Program-made: the position numbers and the translations under genes
Shown here: positions 62,371 to 64,000 of the stretch, in pieces
Numbering within the stretch: the first letter of the stretch is position 1
Layout of the letters: each line of letters opens with the position of its first letter
Notes under the pieces: model-generated
What the model was told of the DNA's origin: nothing
The model's input: only the letters and a program-made list of their open reading frames with translations
The model's database searches: none
From: DAIDKA01 sp049792815
Lineage (GTDB): Bacteria > Pseudomonadota > Gammaproteobacteria > Steroidobacterales > Steroidobacteraceae
Length of the DNA: 64,000 nucleotides
Assembly: GCA_049792815.1 (NCBI GenBank)
Contig: JBARBG010000025.1
Location: 118,764 to 182,763, forward strand
Direction: 5' to 3'

Positions 62371-62390
62371 CTGTCACCAAGCTGGCACTA
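62371..62390 (+). repeat. Inner-end repeat, right
   Basis: Near-copy of 52344-52364 in direct orientation, 57 bp inside the right boundary of the Wadjet island. No gene lies between jetD and tRNA-Gln. Confidence 0.5.
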
Positions 62391-62446
62391 ACGTAAATCC
62401 GGCAGAATGCCGTATAAGCTGTAAGCCATTATTTTATATATTGAAA

Positions 62447-62496
62447 GTGGCTGGGGTGGCAGGATTCGAACCTACGAATGGCGGGATCAAAACCCG
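62447..62496 (-). repeat. Right 50-bp direct repeat inside the intact tRNA-Gln
   Basis: Perfect counterpart of 52216-52265. It is part of the functional tRNA, so integration regenerated an intact tRNA-Gln on this side. Confidence 0.96.
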
Positions 62497-62522
62497 CTGC
62501 CTTACCACTTGGCGACACCCCA
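62448..62522 (-). tRNA. tRNA-Gln(TTG)
   Basis: 75 nt with encoded CCA. Acceptor TGGGGTG/CACCCCA with discriminator G; D arm GCC/GGC; anticodon stem GCGGG/CCCGC with loop TTTTGAT; T stem GTAGG/CCTGC with TTCGAAT. Located between ispE and the island; in pseudomonads this tRNA also lies between ispE and prs. Confidence 0.96.
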
Positions 62523-62555
62523 CCATAAACATCCCCAATCACCCGTCTTGTCGGC

Positions 62556-63398
62556 TTAGCTCACGCGCGCTGTTAGAAGCGGCGAGACATTCATGCCGCG
62601 GGCCGCCATTGCGCGCCACGGCGCGGGGACCCTCGTCACGATGTCTTGTGCCTCATTCAGGCTTGCGCAGGCTGCGAAAATGCAGGACCCAGTGCCCGTC
62701 AGCCGTGCCGGTGCGAAGTGCCCCAGCCAGTCCAGCGCGTGTGCGACTTCCGGATAGCGCGCTCGCACCACCGGCTCGAAATCATTCCGCCCACCCGACT
62801 GAAAAAAGCCGCCTATTGTGATGGGGGGTGAATTTCGTGTCAATTCAGGAGCCTGGAACAAACTGGCCGTCGGTACATGGACTCCGGGGTGCACCACGAC
62901 GAACCAGCGTTCGGGCAGGTCCACGGGGGTCAACCGCTCGCCGCGACCTTCCGCCCAGGCAGATCGCCCACGCACGAATACCGGCACGTCAGCGCCAAGA
63001 TTGGCGCCGATCGCAGCAAGTTCCTCCTCGTTCAGGCCACAGTCCCACAGGAGATTCAGCCCCACCAGTACCGTGGCAGCGTCCGAACTGCCGCCCCCGA
63101 GCCCGCCGCCCATGGGAATGCGCTTGGTGACACTGAGATTGGCGCCGAGTTGCGTTCCGCTGGCGGCCTGCAGGGCGCGCGCGGCGCGCACCACCAGATC
63201 GGCCTCGGCCGGCACGCCCTCGGCTCCGGCCCGGCGCTCGATCAGACCATCCCGGCGCACCTGTATCTGGAGGTCATCCGCCAGGTCAATGAGCTGAAAG
63301 AGCGTCTGCAGATCGTGATAGCCATCGCCGCGGCGTCCGGTCACATGCAGAAACAGGTTGAGCTTGGCGGGTGCCGGCCACGACGTCACGGGGCTCAT
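62556..63398 (-). CDS. ispE: 4-diphosphocytidyl-2-C-methyl-D-erythritol kinase
   Basis: 280 residues. GHMP-kinase motifs: PAPAKLNLFLHVTGRRGDGY at the start (substrate and Lys), the ATP loop PMGGGLGGGSSDAATVLVGL (20 residues), and the third motif LTGTGSCIFAA near the C-terminus. It catalyses the ATP-dependent step of the MEP isoprenoid pathway. The ATG overlaps the lolB stop, and tRNA-Gln follows 33 bp downstream. Confidence 0.97.
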   Translation of the reverse strand: MSPVTSWPAPAKLNLFLHVTGRRGDGYHDLQTLFQLIDLADDLQIQVRRDGLIERRAGAEGVPAEADLVVRAARALQAASGTQLGANLSVTKRIPMGGGLGGGSSDAATVLVGLNLLWDCGLNEEELAAIGANLGADVPVFVRGRSAWAEGRGERLTPVDLPERWFVVVHPGVHVPTASLFQAPELTRNSPPITIGGFFQSGGRNDFEPVVRARYPEVAHALDWLGHFAPARLTGTGSCIFAACASLNEAQDIVTRVPAPWRAMAARGMNVSPLLTARVS

Positions 63399-64000
63399 GG
63401 CTCATGCCAGCTGTCGAGGATCAGCCTGACCCGCACCGTGCCGCGCGTCACCGTCAGTTTCTGCGGCAGCGCGCCGGCGGCGGTCTGCATATAGGCGCTG
63501 AAAGTCACTGTCCAGTCAGACTGGACCAGCGAGCCCAAATAGCCTTCGGGTTTGGCCGTCTCGGTACTGGGGCTGGCGGGATCCGGGACTCCCTGCAGCC
63601 AGAAGCGCAGGCTCCCAAGCGGGGGTTCAAATCCCATGCGCCGCACCAGTTCCTCGCGGGCCGCCTGACTGTCAAGCGCCTCACCGGAAGGCGTGGTGAG
63701 GCTGAGCACGTCGCCATCATTGATGATGCGCACGCCACCGACGCCGAGCGGCCCATCCAGGCTCACCGCGCTGCGCGTGCCGTCCTGGACCCAGCGCAAG
63801 CGGCCGTTGAAGCCATCGCCTCCCGCCACGACGCCGATGCGTCCCTGCGCAGTGAACCGGGTGCGCGCTTGCAGCTGCGCGCGCCGCGCCGGCCAGGCGG
63901 CGATCACCTGTTCAGGTGCGAGCGTTGGCGCGACGGGTTTTGGCAACGTCTGGCAACCCACCAGCCACAGTGCGGCCAACCATGAAACAAGAAGCAGCGG
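63395..64000 (-). CDS. lolB: Outer-membrane lipoprotein LolB (5' end beyond the window)
   Basis: The frame is open to the window edge, giving 201 residues without the start codon. The visible N-terminus is the end of a lipoprotein signal with lipobox LVGC in ALWLVGCQTLP. The mature part has the LolB/LolA half-barrel: RFTAQGRIGVV, GFNGRLRWVQDG, LDGPLGVGGVRI, the RFWLQGVPDP loop and a C-terminal VRVRLILDSW strand. It receives lipoproteins from LolA and inserts them in the outer membrane. It overlaps ispE, as in most gammaproteobacteria. Confidence 0.95.
   Translation of the reverse strand, partial: PLLLVSWLAALWLVGCQTLPKPVAPTLAPEQVIAAWPARRAQLQARTRFTAQGRIGVVAGGDGFNGRLRWVQDGTRSAVSLDGPLGVGGVRIINDGDVLSLTTPSGEALDSQAAREELVRRMGFEPPLGSLRFWLQGVPDPASPSTETAKPEGYLGSLVQSDWTVTFSAYMQTAAGALPQKLTVTRGTVRVRLILDSWHEP

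Larger units (their letters stand above)
52216..62496. mobile_element. 10.2-kb tRNA-Gln-bounded defence island (Xre-RES plus Wadjet II)
   Basis: Inserted between prs and tRNA-Gln, which are adjacent in related genomes, and flanked by the 50-bp direct repeat. Cargo: a Xre-RES toxin-antitoxin pair and jetABCD, all on the plus strand. No integrase or excisionase gene is seen within the repeats. About 20-bp related direct sequences also lie just inside both ends (52344-52364 and 62371-62390). Confidence 0.85.

Noticed and set aside
1..64000. CRISPR arrays, rRNA genes, insertion sequences or integrase genes
   Set aside because: No regularly spaced repeats, rRNA segments, DDE transposase motifs or tyrosine-recombinase R-H-R-Y motifs were seen by eye.

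Overview
The window looks like a chromosomal segment from a GC-rich gammaproteobacterium. The strongest clue is the right-hand housekeeping block lolB-ispE-tRNA-Gln-prs-rplY-pth-ychF plus tRNA-Met, an order typical of Pseudomonas and Xanthomonas relatives. The accessory content (DUF1592/DUF1552 proteins, PhyH and CmcJ oxygenases, a PQQ-type lipoprotein) would fit a Steroidobacteraceae-like lineage, but that placement is inference.

1-20.4 kb is mixed metabolic and accessory DNA: an outer-membrane barrel; an EamA exporter; an unknown Gln/Pro-rich protein followed by a subtilisin-fold protein that has lost its catalytic His and Ser; an atypical LuxR regulator; a CmcJ-type oxidoreductase overlapping a Tat-exported arylmalonate-decarboxylase-like protein; a secreted NTF2-like protein; a PQQ-propeller lipoprotein; a cytochrome c; a PhyH dioxygenase; a three-gene 2-oxoacid oxidoreductase operon (NAD(P)H/Fe-S subunit, gamma-alpha fusion, TPP beta subunit); a class A flavin monooxygenase; and an FMN-bind/ApbE/RnfD-like extracytosolic flavin module.

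20.6-47.1 kb is dominated by three copies of one unexplained gene set, DUF1592 (secreted, two CxxCH haem sites), DUF1552 (Tat-exported) and a periplasmic ankyrin protein, always in that order. Copy A (about 20.6-28.7 kb) continues into two ABC permeases without an ATPase. Copy B has an MBL-fold protein inserted before the ankyrin gene. B and C are divergent neighbours. Between A and B lie a MazEF-type pair, a hybrid histidine kinase and a YfdX protein. This stretch carries three copies of the 3' half of the tRNA-Met gene whose intact copy is at 47.06-47.13 kb. The copies are perfect nearest the tRNA and increasingly degenerate further away, as expected of successive insertions at one tRNA site.

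47.1-52.2 kb is core (SMP-30-like lactonase, GNAT, ychF, pth, rplY, prs). At 52.2-62.5 kb a second tRNA-bounded island sits between prs and tRNA-Gln, flanked by a perfect 50-bp direct repeat. It carries a Xre-RES toxin-antitoxin pair and a complete type II Wadjet (JetABCD) anti-plasmid system. The window ends in ispE and a lolB gene cut off by the edge. No integrase, transposase, rRNA or CRISPR array was seen. All domain calls come from reading motifs; no database search was run.
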